From an uncultured Bacteroidales bacterium (GTDB lineage: Bacteria > Bacteroidota > Bacteroidia > Bacteroidales > Paludibacteraceae), in NCBI GenBank assembly GCA_903899865.1, contig CAIUKZ010000176.1, positions 1-5,999 on the forward strand: a stretch of DNA of 5,999 nucleotides, read 5' to 3'. Position numbers and translations under genes: made by a program. Of this stretch, positions 1 to 5,999 are shown piece by piece; position 1 is the first letter of the stretch; each line of letters begins with the position of its first letter. The notes beneath the pieces are model-generated. The model ran no database searches, had not been told where the DNA came from, and saw nothing but the letters and a program-made list of their open reading frames with translations.

Positions 1-6
1 ACACTC

Positions 7-1020
7 CTAGTCTTTAATGGATTGATTGGCAGTGATGGTGATCATGTGAACAATGTCCTGGACTGAACACCCTCTTGACAAATCGTTGATTGGGGCTGCC
101 ATCCCTTGTAGTATTGGCCCCACTGCTTGAGCACCAGAAAAACGCTCTACCATTTTATAACCAATATTGCCGCTTTGTAAATCTGGAAAAATTAGCACAT
201 TGGCATGCCCAGCAACTTTGCTACCAGGTGCTTTACTCTCGCCTATTGATGGCACAATGGCTGCGTCAGCCTGAAGTTCTCCATCTATTTGTACATCGGG
301 CATCATTTCCTTGGCTATTCGCGTAGCATCTACAACCTTTTGGACCAATTCATGCTTTGCACTTCCTTTGGTAGAAAAGCTCAACATGGCTATGCGTGGT
401 TCGAATTCACAAATACTGCGTGCGGTCTGTGCAGTACAATAGGCTATCTGTGCCAACTCAAGTGCCGTAGGGTTTTGATTTACAGCACAGTCCGAAAACA
501 AGAAGAATCCATTTTCACCGTATTGAGGAGTGGGAGTAAAGATAAGTAGTGTTCCAGATACAATGTCAATTCCAGGCACAGTTTTGATGATTTGAAATGC
601 AGGGCGTAAAACATTGCCAGTGGTGTTGCGGGCACCTGCCAATTCGCCATCGGCATCGCCGTTTTTAATCATCAGACAGGCCAGATACAAGGGGTCTTTT
701 GATAGCTGAGTTGCAACTTCGATAGACACACCTCTATGCTTTCTTATTTCATAAAGCATATTGGCATAAAAGTCCATTTTGGGATGGTTTGTGGGGTCAA
801 TAATTTCAGCTTCTTTGATATAGGTGAGTTTATTTTCTAATGCTAGTTGGTGAATTTCGGCGGGACTACCCAACAGAATAAGATTGGCTGCCTTTTCACT
901 AAGAATGATATTGGCTGCTTTTAATGTTCTAATCTCTGTTCCTTCTGGCAAAACAATCCTTCTTGGATTTGCTTTTGCTCTTGCCATAAATTTTTCCAAT
1001 AGTTCCATGTGATAATGCAT
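7..1020 (-). CDS. pta: Phosphate acetyltransferase (short, single-domain form)
   Basis: The product (337 aa) should interconvert acetyl-CoA plus phosphate with acetyl phosphate plus CoA in the cytoplasm, working with acetate kinase. Nearly its whole length is one PTA/PTB domain. Recognisable blocks are RIVLPEGTE near the N-terminus, GDADGELAGARNTTGNVLRP, the block around FFLFSDCAVNQNPT, MLSFSTKGSA, and the C-terminal NDLSRGCS block. In that last block Ser315-Arg316 correspond to the Ser-Arg pair known to be catalytically important in the Methanosarcina enzyme. The length fits the short class, which lacks the N-terminal regulatory domains of enterobacterial Pta. The first ATG is at 1018-1020. 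An ATG four codons later (1006-1008) gives MELLEKFMARA, which looks like the more usual N-terminus and may be the true start. The gene appears intact. The window ends 6 bases beyond the stop, so a neighbouring ackA cannot be checked. Confidence 0.97.
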   Translation of the reverse strand: MHYHMELLEKFMARAKANPRRIVLPEGTEIRTLKAANIILSEKAANLILLGSPAEIHQLALENKLTYIKEAEIIDPTNHPKMDFYANMLYEIRKHRGVSIEVATQLSKDPLYLACLMIKNGDADGELAGARNTTGNVLRPAFQIIKTVPGIDIVSGTLLIFTPTPQYGENGFFLFSDCAVNQNPTALELAQIAYCTAQTARSICEFEPRIAMLSFSTKGSAKHELVQKVVDATRIAKEMMPDVQIDGELQADAAIVPSIGESKAPGSKVAGHANVLIFPDLQSGNIGYKMVERFSGAQAVGPILQGMAAPINDLSRGCSVQDIVHMITITANQSIKD

Positions 1021-1077
1021 TTGTGGGTTAGCACCTAAAGATAGTTGTATTTTCCGATTATTCGTAGAATAGCATCA

Positions 1078-1136
1078 CAAAGATATTAAAAAAATACAAA
1101 TTGCTATCTCTACATTGCAATTTTAATTCAAATTTA
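1078..1136 (-). promoter_or_regulatory. Candidate pta promoter region
   Basis: On the minus strand two sequences match the Bacteroidota -7 consensus TAnnTTTG: TATCTTTG at 1085-1078 and TAAATTTG at 1136-1129. They lie about 60 and 110 bases upstream of the pta start. Neither has a convincing TTG at the usual -33 distance. In such AT-rich sequence one of them may be a chance match. The nearer one is preferred for its shorter leader. Confidence 0.35.
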
Positions 1137-1307
1137 TGGTTTTGTCAGTGTTATTCGGCATTTATGAGGTTCTATTAGCTACATAAATGTCAGTTTATTA
1201 GCAGCAAATGCGAAGAAATTGTGAAACAAAACGGGGTTATTGGTGTTAATTGGTAAAGTGGTATTATTGGGTTTCCAAATAGCTGTTTATACTTTCTTTT
1301 ATTATTA

Positions 1308-1343
1308 TTTGTAGTGTCATGATTGAATAATTGATTAATTTTG
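1308..1343 (+). promoter_or_regulatory. Candidate promoter of the LamG lipoprotein gene
   Basis: TAATTTTG at 1336-1343 is a full match to the Bacteroidota -7 element TAnnTTTG. A TTTG at 1308-1311 lies 24 bases upstream, slightly longer than the usual spacing. Transcription would start about 25 bases before the ATG at 1374. The rest of the 1021-1373 intergenic region shows no convincing ORF, RNA gene or strong hairpin. Confidence 0.45.
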
Positions 1344-1373
1344 TGCCTGTATTATTAACGCTGTCAGAAGTTT

Positions 1374-2597
1374 ATGAAGTCTTTTAAATATACCATCTCT
1401 TCTAGATTTATTCTTCCATTCATTTTCTTCCTATTTATGAGCTGTGAAAATGGCAACTCGAGAGTCGCAGAATTTATGATACGAAATTATTGTGGGAAGG
1501 ACATAGTGATCAAGTATAAATCTATCTTCAAATCTAGTGTTGGGTATGGTACAGAATGCGTAACGAAAACCATCTTGAGTGGGCAATCAATGTTGGTCAA
1601 TAAAATCGAATTGTCTGAATATCTAAATGCAAATGATGTATTCAAAGAAATGAATGTAACTATCGCAAATGAAGAGACAAATTATGATATTATCCAACGC
1701 GTTACTTGGAACAAAGTCACAAGCATGCCATCTAAAGAAGAATACGCCCTTGTTATTGATTCTCAGTTTGTAGACCAACTAAAACAAGAGAGAAGGCAAA
1801 AGCTAAGCCAATACATCCAATCAATTGAAGGTTTCGTCGCTTTGTGGGATTTCAGCGAACCTTCTGGTAGGCAGCGATTAGCTAATGGGAACAAGGAGTT
1901 TGCCTTGAAAGAAGGATTTGGTCCTATTGAAAGGCTTCATGAAGGTCCAATTTCAGGTTATTCAATCAAACTAAATGGTAATAATTATCTTTCAATTTCA
2001 AATTCAGAGGCTGGCGATTTGAATATCTTTGGTAAAGATCAAGCAGTTACTGTTGTGTCATTTATTAAATGGGGTGGAGGTGTAAACAACTTTGTGGCAG
2101 GGATGTGGAATGAGTCTGATCAAGGAGGAAAGCGACAATATGGCCTTTTTATTTCCTTGAGTCTTTACAATGGAGATAAACAAGTGTGTGGTCATATTTC
2201 AAGTACTGGAAAATCGACCCCACCATTTCCATATTCCATTGATTATTCCTCAAGCAAGCAGCAAGTGCCATTAGACACTTGGTGTTGTGTAGGCTTTACT
2301 TATGATGGAACACACATAAAATCGTATTATAACGGAGAATTTCAGGAGAGATCCCCTGAGCTAATAAGCCATACGAAGGGATTTCCAGGATATCCTAATG
2401 GAATTGTCACTTCAAAAAATCCTTATTATTTTCCTAATGGAATGGGAAATAATGGTTCTGATTTCACCGTCGGAGCTGTGAAGTTGAAACATGGAATGGG
2501 TAATTTTTTCAAAGGAAGTATCGGAGGTATTGCTGTTTTTAATAAAGTGGTAAGTGATGCTGATATGAAGGCGCTTTACGAATTGTCAATCCATTGA
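1374..2597 (+). CDS. Predicted lipoprotein with C-terminal LamG/concanavalin-like domain
   Basis: The 407-aa product begins with a basic, then hydrophobic signal segment and a type II signal-peptidase lipobox, FMS-C, with Cys24 as the predicted lipidated residue. It should therefore be anchored in a membrane facing the periplasm or the cell surface. Residues about 30-130 are a beta-rich-looking region that I do not recognise. A short charged, probably helical linker (about 133-152) follows. From about 152 to 405 the protein resembles a LamG-like jellyroll domain (Laminin_G_3 type): VALWDFSE at the start (Trp158), SIKLNGNNYLSIS, the LDTWCCVGFTYDG strand (Trp303), YYNGE (Asn320), then FTVGAV and FKGSIGGIAVFNKVVSDADMKALYE. 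Such domains often bind glycans or proteins, but no ligand can be inferred here. No catalytic glycosidase motif was seen. It is a single gene with its own candidate promoter and a terminator 28 bases after the stop, so it is probably monocistronic. Confidence 0.85.
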   Translation: MKSFKYTISSRFILPFIFFLFMSCENGNSRVAEFMIRNYCGKDIVIKYKSIFKSSVGYGTECVTKTILSGQSMLVNKIELSEYLNANDVFKEMNVTIANEETNYDIIQRVTWNKVTSMPSKEEYALVIDSQFVDQLKQERRQKLSQYIQSIEGFVALWDFSEPSGRQRLANGNKEFALKEGFGPIERLHEGPISGYSIKLNGNNYLSISNSEAGDLNIFGKDQAVTVVSFIKWGGGVNNFVAGMWNESDQGGKRQYGLFISLSLYNGDKQVCGHISSTGKSTPPFPYSIDYSSSKQQVPLDTWCCVGFTYDGTHIKSYYNGEFQERSPELISHTKGFPGYPNGIVTSKNPYYFPNGMGNNGSDFTVGAVKLKHGMGNFFKGSIGGIAVFNKVVSDADMKALYELSIH

Positions 2598-2624
2598 TTG
2601 TAGTATTGAAGAATTTTCGCAAAC

Positions 2625-2662
2625 AAAAACCCCTCAAAATCAGCTTATTTTGAGGGGTTTTT
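2625..2662 (+). terminator. Strong bidirectional rho-independent terminator
   Basis: A perfect 16-bp inverted repeat (2625-2640 with 2647-2662) encloses a 6-base loop, CAGCTT. The stem has a CCCCTC/GAGGGG core flanked by A and T runs, so both strands end in a T tract. It closes the lipoprotein gene at 2597. On the minus strand it would sit directly behind the tRNA-3'-like sequence at 2663-2680, where a tRNA terminator would be expected. Confidence 0.93.
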
Positions 2663-2680
2663 CGTACCCAGAGCCGAACT
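2663..2680 (-). other. Candidate attachment-site end: tRNA 3'-end-like fragment
   Basis: Read on the minus strand this is AGTTCGGCTCTGGGTACG. It looks like the last part of a tRNA: T-stem 3' strand near TCGGC or CCGGC, acceptor strand TCTGGGT, discriminator A. A Leu-type tRNA is possible from memory of such ends. Sequence further right (2681-2760) is AT-rich and shows no tRNA body, D-arm or anticodon arm, so this is at most a fragment. Bacteroidota tyrosine recombinases commonly integrate at tRNA 3' ends and leave such a duplicate at one junction. The integrase gene begins about 180 bases away. The placement is suggestive, but the match is short and from recognition alone. Confidence 0.45.
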
Positions 2681-2792
2681 ACATATATAGTATTTTATTA
2701 CTTTCATTTACATTCATATATGCTCAATATCAGATGTTTATATAAATATGCGCAGCAACAAAATATAATAAAATGCTATTAAAAGCAGAAAA

Positions 2793-2813
2793 TGTTTCAG
2801 TATTGTTTCAGTA
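2793..2813 (+). repeat. Tandem 10-bp direct repeat in front of the integrase gene
   Basis: TGTTTCAGTA occurs exactly twice, at 2793-2802 and 2804-2813, with one base between the copies. The period is 11 bases, about one helical turn. The second copy contains the proposed -33 region of the integrase promoter. Possible roles are a repressor operator or an arm-type recombinase or excisionase site. The repeat is visible directly; its function is inferred. Confidence 0.6.
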
Positions 2814-2837
2814 ATTAAATGTATTTAGGTATATTTG
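2803..2837 (+). promoter_or_regulatory. Candidate integrase promoter
   Basis: TATATTTG at 2830-2837 fully matches the Bacteroidota -7 element. Upstream, TTTC at 2806-2809 (20-base spacer) or TTG at 2803-2805 (24-base spacer) could serve as the -33 element. The -33 is therefore imperfect and overlaps the second TGTTTCAGTA repeat. The leader to the ATG at 2863 would be about 20 bases. Confidence 0.55.
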
Positions 2838-2862
2838 TGTGTAATCTGAACACAATAGAAAT

Positions 2863-4257
2863 ATGGCTACTACATTCAATTTGGAGATAAACAACAAGCC
2901 TACTCGCAAAGGTACATATAACATTTTACTCCGCATTACACAAGATAGAAAACACAAACGGATTAAAACCTCTATTGAATTGAGGAGTCCAAAAGACTAC
3001 AATCCAAAAGCCAAACACGGTAACTGGATAAGAACATCTGAACCAAATCATAAATCGTGGAATGAAGCTTTAGCAAACGAAATTGAAAATGCAAAAATCA
3101 CGTATCGTGATTTACGGGAACATGGTCTCGCAACCAAAGAAAATATTAAAAGCACAATCAAGGAGGTAGAAATATCTCCCTCGTTCCTGGCTTATGCTAA
3201 GCAAAGAACTTCGGACATATTAAACGAAGGCGGTCACCGCAATTTCAAAAAATACAATGGCTTTTGCAATAAGTTGGAAGGCTTTTTAAAATCCAACAGA
3301 AAAACAGATTTACTCTTTGTAGAAGTCACTACCTCATTTTTATCTAAGTTTGAAGCATTTCTGCACACACTCAAAAACGAGCGAAACCACGAAGCCAAGT
3401 TACATCCCAATACTATTGCCATAAATCTAAATATCTTCAAGACAATTATTAATCGTGCCATTGAAATTGACAAGCTACTCAAACCAGAACAAAATCCGTT
3501 CTTAGGATACAAATATACCAGAGAAGTCAGCACGACTAAAGAAAAGCTCAACGAAGCCGAAATTGAATCCATTGAAAATCTAGAACTCAAAGAAGGGTCT
3601 TTAATCTGGCATTGTCGGAATTACTTTCTATTTTCATTTTATTTGGCAGGTATAAGAGCAGGTGATTTAATCCAACTGCGTTGGTGCAATATCACAGCTG
3701 ATGGTCGTTTAGAATATCGTATGGCTAAAACCAAGAAAGACCGCAGCATATTTCTTCACGACAAAGCAAGAGATATTTTGCAGCATTATTATGTAGAAAG
3801 CTGTAAATCCACTGACTATATTTTCCCATTATTAGACAGCAATGCTCCCTATGCTAAAGCCGTTACACCAGAGCAGAAAGCGACACTACCGCCTGAAATG
3901 ATTATCAAACTCAATGATATTGTGGGTGCAAAAAATTCTTTACTGAATAAATATCTCAATAAAATTGGGACACAAGCCAATATTACAAAACACATTTCTA
4001 TGCATATTGCCCGCCACAGCTTTGCCAAAATTGCAAAAGACAATAATGTAGATAATAACCATTTGAAAAGTCTTTTGGGTCATTCAAATATAAAGATTAC
4101 TGAAACATACATGGGTAACTTTGAAACGCAGGAAACAGATAATGTCATGGCTTCTATATTTAAAAAAAGGGAAGACCCTAAAGCAAGAATTCAGAAGTTA
4201 ATGGAAAATATGACAAGTGATCAAATTGAAGCTTTATTAAAATCAATTAAAAGATAA
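2863..4257 (+). CDS. Tyrosine recombinase / integrase of Bacteroidota mobile-element type
   Basis: The 464-aa product should catalyse integration and excision of the element by conservative site-specific recombination. The domain order is as expected. An N-terminal arm-type DNA-binding domain covers about 1-95 (LEINNKPTRKGTYNILLRIT start). A SAM-like core-binding domain covers about 108-220. The catalytic domain covers about 230-425. The catalytic set is complete: Arg265 in GIRAGD, a beta-hairpin Lys at 289 or 291 in AKTKKDR, His381 and Arg384 in HIARHS, His407 in LLGHSN, and nucleophile Tyr416 in TETYMG. The layout matches integrases of Bacteroides and Flavobacterium conjugative or mobilisable elements. 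About 48 residues follow the nucleophile, a longish helical and charged tail. No frameshift or missing residue is seen, so the enzyme is probably active. Its position beside the candidate tRNA-end fragment fits an element terminus. Confidence 0.96.
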   Translation: MATTFNLEINNKPTRKGTYNILLRITQDRKHKRIKTSIELRSPKDYNPKAKHGNWIRTSEPNHKSWNEALANEIENAKITYRDLREHGLATKENIKSTIKEVEISPSFLAYAKQRTSDILNEGGHRNFKKYNGFCNKLEGFLKSNRKTDLLFVEVTTSFLSKFEAFLHTLKNERNHEAKLHPNTIAINLNIFKTIINRAIEIDKLLKPEQNPFLGYKYTREVSTTKEKLNEAEIESIENLELKEGSLIWHCRNYFLFSFYLAGIRAGDLIQLRWCNITADGRLEYRMAKTKKDRSIFLHDKARDILQHYYVESCKSTDYIFPLLDSNAPYAKAVTPEQKATLPPEMIIKLNDIVGAKNSLLNKYLNKIGTQANITKHISMHIARHSFAKIAKDNNVDNNHLKSLLGHSNIKITETYMGNFETQETDNVMASIFKKREDPKARIQKLMENMTSDQIEALLKSIKR

Positions 4258-4277
4258 AAATCCTTAACTTTTTCACA

Positions 4278-5357
4278 ATGAATCAAATTGACAGCTGTAC
4301 AAAATTTTGTGTGTGTACTGGATACAAACAAAATGATTTTATAAGTATGGAAAGACCCGATGAATCTGAATACAATGAATTGGGTATGAATATAAATGCT
4401 TTCAAAAAAATGCTCATCAAATATGACATGGAAGATTATACTGAGGAGTTAATTTTCTATTGGTATAAAATATTGAAATCTAATGATAAAGAACAACAAT
4501 TAAAAGTACAATTGTACAAACAAAAAAAAGAGATATATTTCGATTTTCAAAAAGAATTAACAGAAACATTAATTTTTTTACTCGATGAAGATGCTGGTAC
4601 AAATTTGTCCATTTCTTTTCAGAAATCAAGAAATAGTATCACTAAATACAATAGCGTAGTAATTAACAATATAATCAACTCTTTAAAAAAAGATTATGAC
4701 AAGCATAATTTTAATGAAGAGGAATTGACCTATGATGAAGCCGAAGCCGAAATTAGGAATAATAGTGATAATGAATGGGTTTATGACTATATCAAAAGAA
4801 TCATTACTTACAATCCAGAAATCTATCCTTTTGAAGATAATGAAAGTATTGAAAATTTTGATTATTTCAATGCTATTCAATTTTTTTTAGATGAAAATAT
4901 GATAAAATTATATGCTAATGAACATTATACTAAAAGAGAGGTGACTTTAGATTTACTAAAAGCGAACTATACTAAAATCTTTAAAAACAAAAAAAAAGTA
5001 GGTGCTAAAACAAAAAATGAACTGATTTTAATTATTGGAACTAATTTATCCTTTCTAAAAAGAATTGACAAATACTTAATAAGCGTTGAAAATCTTATGA
5101 ATATTGAATCAATAAAATTAACCAACAATGACTGTAGATTTATACATGATTGTCTAGTTTTCTTTAATCTAATTGAGGATTACTCAAATAAAACACACAC
5201 AAAAACTACTCCAGAAAAATATATATACACTACGCTAAATCAGCACTTTTCAAAAATGAGTGTAAGAGCAAGAAACGAAGAAATGTTTAAGTTAAAAATT
5301 AACTATATAGATAGAATTAAAAAAATTTCTAGATTGAAAATTGATTTGACAAGTTAA
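4278..5357 (+). CDS. Hypothetical protein, AT-rich, co-transcribed with the integrase
   Basis: I do not recognise this 359-aa product. It starts 20 bases after the integrase stop with no terminator or clear promoter between, so it probably shares the integrase transcript. It has no signal peptide or membrane segment. It is rich in Lys, Asn, Ile, Glu and Asp and looks mostly helical. An acidic middle section (about 145-200) is followed by a basic segment (KIFKNKKKVGAKTK, about 233-246) and a C-terminal half ending in a basic tail. The section NNDCRFIHDCLVFFNLIED might be a small helical DNA- or protein-binding unit, but this is speculative. The first ATG gives a Cys-containing N-terminus (Cys7, Cys11, Cys13). 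An ATG at 4347 (MERPDESEY) is an equally plausible start. A sampled 60-base line is about 27% GC, against about 45% in a pta sample, consistent with foreign origin. It lacks the patterns I associate with RteC. A regulatory or cargo role is possible. Confidence 0.85.
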   Translation: MNQIDSCTKFCVCTGYKQNDFISMERPDESEYNELGMNINAFKKMLIKYDMEDYTEELIFYWYKILKSNDKEQQLKVQLYKQKKEIYFDFQKELTETLIFLLDEDAGTNLSISFQKSRNSITKYNSVVINNIINSLKKDYDKHNFNEEELTYDEAEAEIRNNSDNEWVYDYIKRIITYNPEIYPFEDNESIENFDYFNAIQFFLDENMIKLYANEHYTKREVTLDLLKANYTKIFKNKKKVGAKTKNELILIIGTNLSFLKRIDKYLISVENLMNIESIKLTNNDCRFIHDCLVFFNLIEDYSNKTHTKTTPEKYIYTTLNQHFSKMSVRARNEEMFKLKINYIDRIKKISRLKIDLTS

Positions 5358-5396
5358 TTTCTTTTTATGGATTGAAATTAAATTCTTCTTTTCATT

Positions 5397-5435
5397 ACCC
5401 TATTATATTTCAAAAATGAAATATAATAGGGTTTT
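5397..5435 (+). terminator. Rho-independent terminator after the integrase operon
   Basis: A perfect 16-bp stem (5397-5412 with 5417-5432) with an AAAA loop is followed by TTTTCTTTT. It lies 40 bases after the stop of the 359-codon gene and should end the integrase transcript. The upper stem is AT-rich and carries the TTTCA/TGAAA motif that recurs just downstream. Confidence 0.88.
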
Positions 5436-5441
5436 CTTTTG

Positions 5442-5476
5442 CCCCAATTTGTTTCAAAAATGAAATTAATTAGGGG
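5442..5476. repeat. Imperfect hairpin sharing its core with the terminator
   Basis: CCCC at 5442-5445 pairs with GGGG at 5473-5476, and TTTCA at 5452-5456 pairs with TGAAA at 5461-5465 around an AAAA loop. Between them are AATT pairing, a one-base bulge and a two-base mismatch. The central 15 bases, TTTCAAAAATGAAAT, are identical to those in the preceding terminator (5408-5422 and 5452-5466). No T tract follows on either strand, so it is unlikely to be a terminator. A protein-binding inverted repeat is more plausible. Confidence 0.6.
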
Positions 5477-5501
5477 TGTATTTCATCTAATTGTATTTCA
5501 T
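5477..5501 (+). repeat. 10-bp direct repeat TGTATTTCAT upstream of the HTH gene
   Basis: TGTATTTCAT occurs exactly at 5477-5486 and 5492-5501, a 15-base period, directly upstream of the proposed -33 region of the next gene. Together with the two hairpins this gives six TTTCA/TGAAA half-sites within about 105 bases. An operator or excisionase/integrase binding array is a reasonable inference. Confidence 0.55.
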
Positions 5502-5507
5502 ATTTGC

Positions 5508-5541
5508 TTGACATACTGACATTTACATTTATATATATTTG
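5508..5541 (+). promoter_or_regulatory. Candidate promoter of the HTH gene
   Basis: TATATTTG at 5534-5541 is the same -7 element as in front of the integrase. TTG at 5508-5510 lies 23 bases upstream, within the spacing reported for Flavobacterium-type promoters. The same TTG begins TTGACA, so a sigma70-like reading with a TATATA -10 is also possible. The AT-rich leader to the ATG at 5587 would be about 40 bases. Confidence 0.6.
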
Positions 5542-5586
5542 CATCGTGATTTTAAAACAAATAATTAAATTTAAAATAGAATTCGT

Positions 5587-5883
5587 ATGCAATCAAAAGA
5601 AACACCCCTTCAAATGGCTGTTGTGCCACAAAGTTTTCTCAACAAAATTGAAGAGAAAATTGACACACTCGAAAACATCTTACGTGACAAATCCGACCAA
5701 GAAATCAACTCTCAATGGATTGAATCTGTAAAAATTCCAAAGATTTTAGGTATTAGTCAAAAAACATGGCAAACCTACCGCGACAAAAGACTCATTCCGT
5801 TTAGCCAGATTGGGTCAAAAATCTTTGTCAAAAGAGCAGACCTTGAAATGTTTATGCAGTCACATTATATTGAATCTAAGTAA
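5587..5883 (+). CDS. Excisionase-like helix-turn-helix DNA-binding protein
   Basis: The product (98 aa) is a small cytoplasmic DNA-binding protein. Residues about 15-40 form a charged, probably coiled-coil helix (FLNKIEEKIDTLENILRDK). Residues about 43-92 fit the MerR-like/HTH_17 excisionase fold: W44, KIPKILGISQKTWQTYRDKR as the helix-turn-helix (49-68), LIPFSQIGSKIFVKRADLEMFM as the wing and following helix. Proteins of this layout are common in Bacteroidota conjugative and mobilisable elements, where they act as excision factors or transcription regulators. The length is typical and the gene looks intact. It has its own promoter and is followed 9 bases later by another start codon, so it probably heads a rightward operon. 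Which of the two roles it has cannot be told from sequence. The repeats upstream are natural candidate targets. Confidence 0.88.
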   Translation: MQSKETPLQMAVVPQSFLNKIEEKIDTLENILRDKSDQEINSQWIESVKIPKILGISQKTWQTYRDKRLIPFSQIGSKIFVKRADLEMFMQSHYIESK

Positions 5884-5892
5884 GAAAAGTTT

Positions 5893-5999
5893 ATGAGATA
5901 CGACGAAGACTACCTGAACGACCAGTTTGATAAGCTACTGGCTAAAATCGACTCTCATTATGCAAAATTGACAAATCAGATTGAATTTGCTGACGACCC
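5893..5999 (+). CDS. Start of a further gene, cut by the window end
   Basis: An ATG 9 bases after the HTH gene stop opens a frame that stays open to the window end (35 codons: MRYDEDYLNDQFDKLLAKID, then SHYAKLTNQIEFADD). It is acidic and helical-looking, with no recognisable domain in the visible part. Close spacing suggests co-transcription with the HTH gene. In related elements this position often holds accessory, mobilisation or regulatory genes, but nothing here identifies the product. Confidence 0.6.
   Translation, partial: MRYDEDYLNDQFDKLLAKIDSHYAKLTNQIEFADD

Noticed and set aside
90..549. Two plus-strand open frames inside the pta gene
   Set aside because: They lie antisense within a clearly conserved gene, have no recognisable domain and no promoter of their own.
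2663..2760. Complete tRNA gene on the minus strand
   Set aside because: Only the 3'-end-like piece is present; no D-arm, anticodon arm or 5' acceptor strand can be found to its right.
3234..4043. Minus-strand open frames inside the integrase gene
   Set aside because: They are antisense to catalytic and core-binding regions whose conservation explains the sequence.
4683..4880. Minus-strand frame coding a hydrophobic 65-residue peptide
   Set aside because: Hydrophobicity arises from reading A-rich acidic codons backwards; the plus-strand gene is the longer, better-placed frame.
4278..5357. RteC-type regulator
   Set aside because: Position in an element is suggestive, but the conserved pattern I associate with RteC is not visible and the protein is longer.
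5442..5476. Second hairpin as another terminator
   Set aside because: Its stem is imperfect and no T tract follows on either strand.
5397..5501. CRISPR array
   Set aside because: Repeat units are only 5-15 bases, partly inverted and irregularly spaced, with no cas gene.
5504..5731. Plus-strand 75-codon frame with a hydrophobic start
   Set aside because: It begins inside the proposed promoter and overlaps the HTH gene in another frame; the HTH frame has clear domain support.

Overview
The window looks like chromosome of a low-GC member of the Bacteroidota that carries the left edge of an integrated mobile element. The lineage call rests on four things. The promoters fit the Bacteroidota TAnnTTTG -7 element. 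The genes lack Shine-Dalgarno sequences. The tyrosine recombinase has the domain layout of Bacteroidota conjugative-element integrases. There is also a short LamG-type lipoprotein. No 16S or other species-level marker is present.

Bases 1-2662 read as ordinary host sequence. They hold a complete minus-strand phosphate acetyltransferase gene (pta, central acetate/acetyl-CoA metabolism). A 353-base divergent intergenic region with candidate promoters for both neighbours follows. Next is a plus-strand gene for a predicted secreted lipoprotein with an unrecognised N-terminal region and a C-terminal concanavalin-like LamG domain. It is closed by a very strong hairpin terminator.

Directly beside that terminator (about 2663-2680) is a short stretch that resembles the 3' end of a minus-strand tRNA gene, with no tRNA body beside it. 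It lies about 180 bases upstream of a complete integrase gene with all catalytic residues. I infer that this is the host/element attachment junction and that the intact tRNA should sit at the far right end of the element, outside this window.

Bases about 2681-5999 read as element sequence. They hold the integrase; a very AT-rich 359-codon gene of unknown function 20 bases downstream; a perfect 16-bp-stem terminator; a cluster of TTTCA/TGAAA repeats that includes a second imperfect hairpin; and a rightward promoter driving a small excisionase-like helix-turn-helix protein. A further gene starts 9 bases after it and is cut by the window end. Integrase, unknown protein and excisionase-like protein together suggest an integration/excision control module. 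The repeats in front of the two promoters are candidate binding sites for its DNA-binding proteins. The least explained parts are the 359-residue protein and the repeat cluster beside it.
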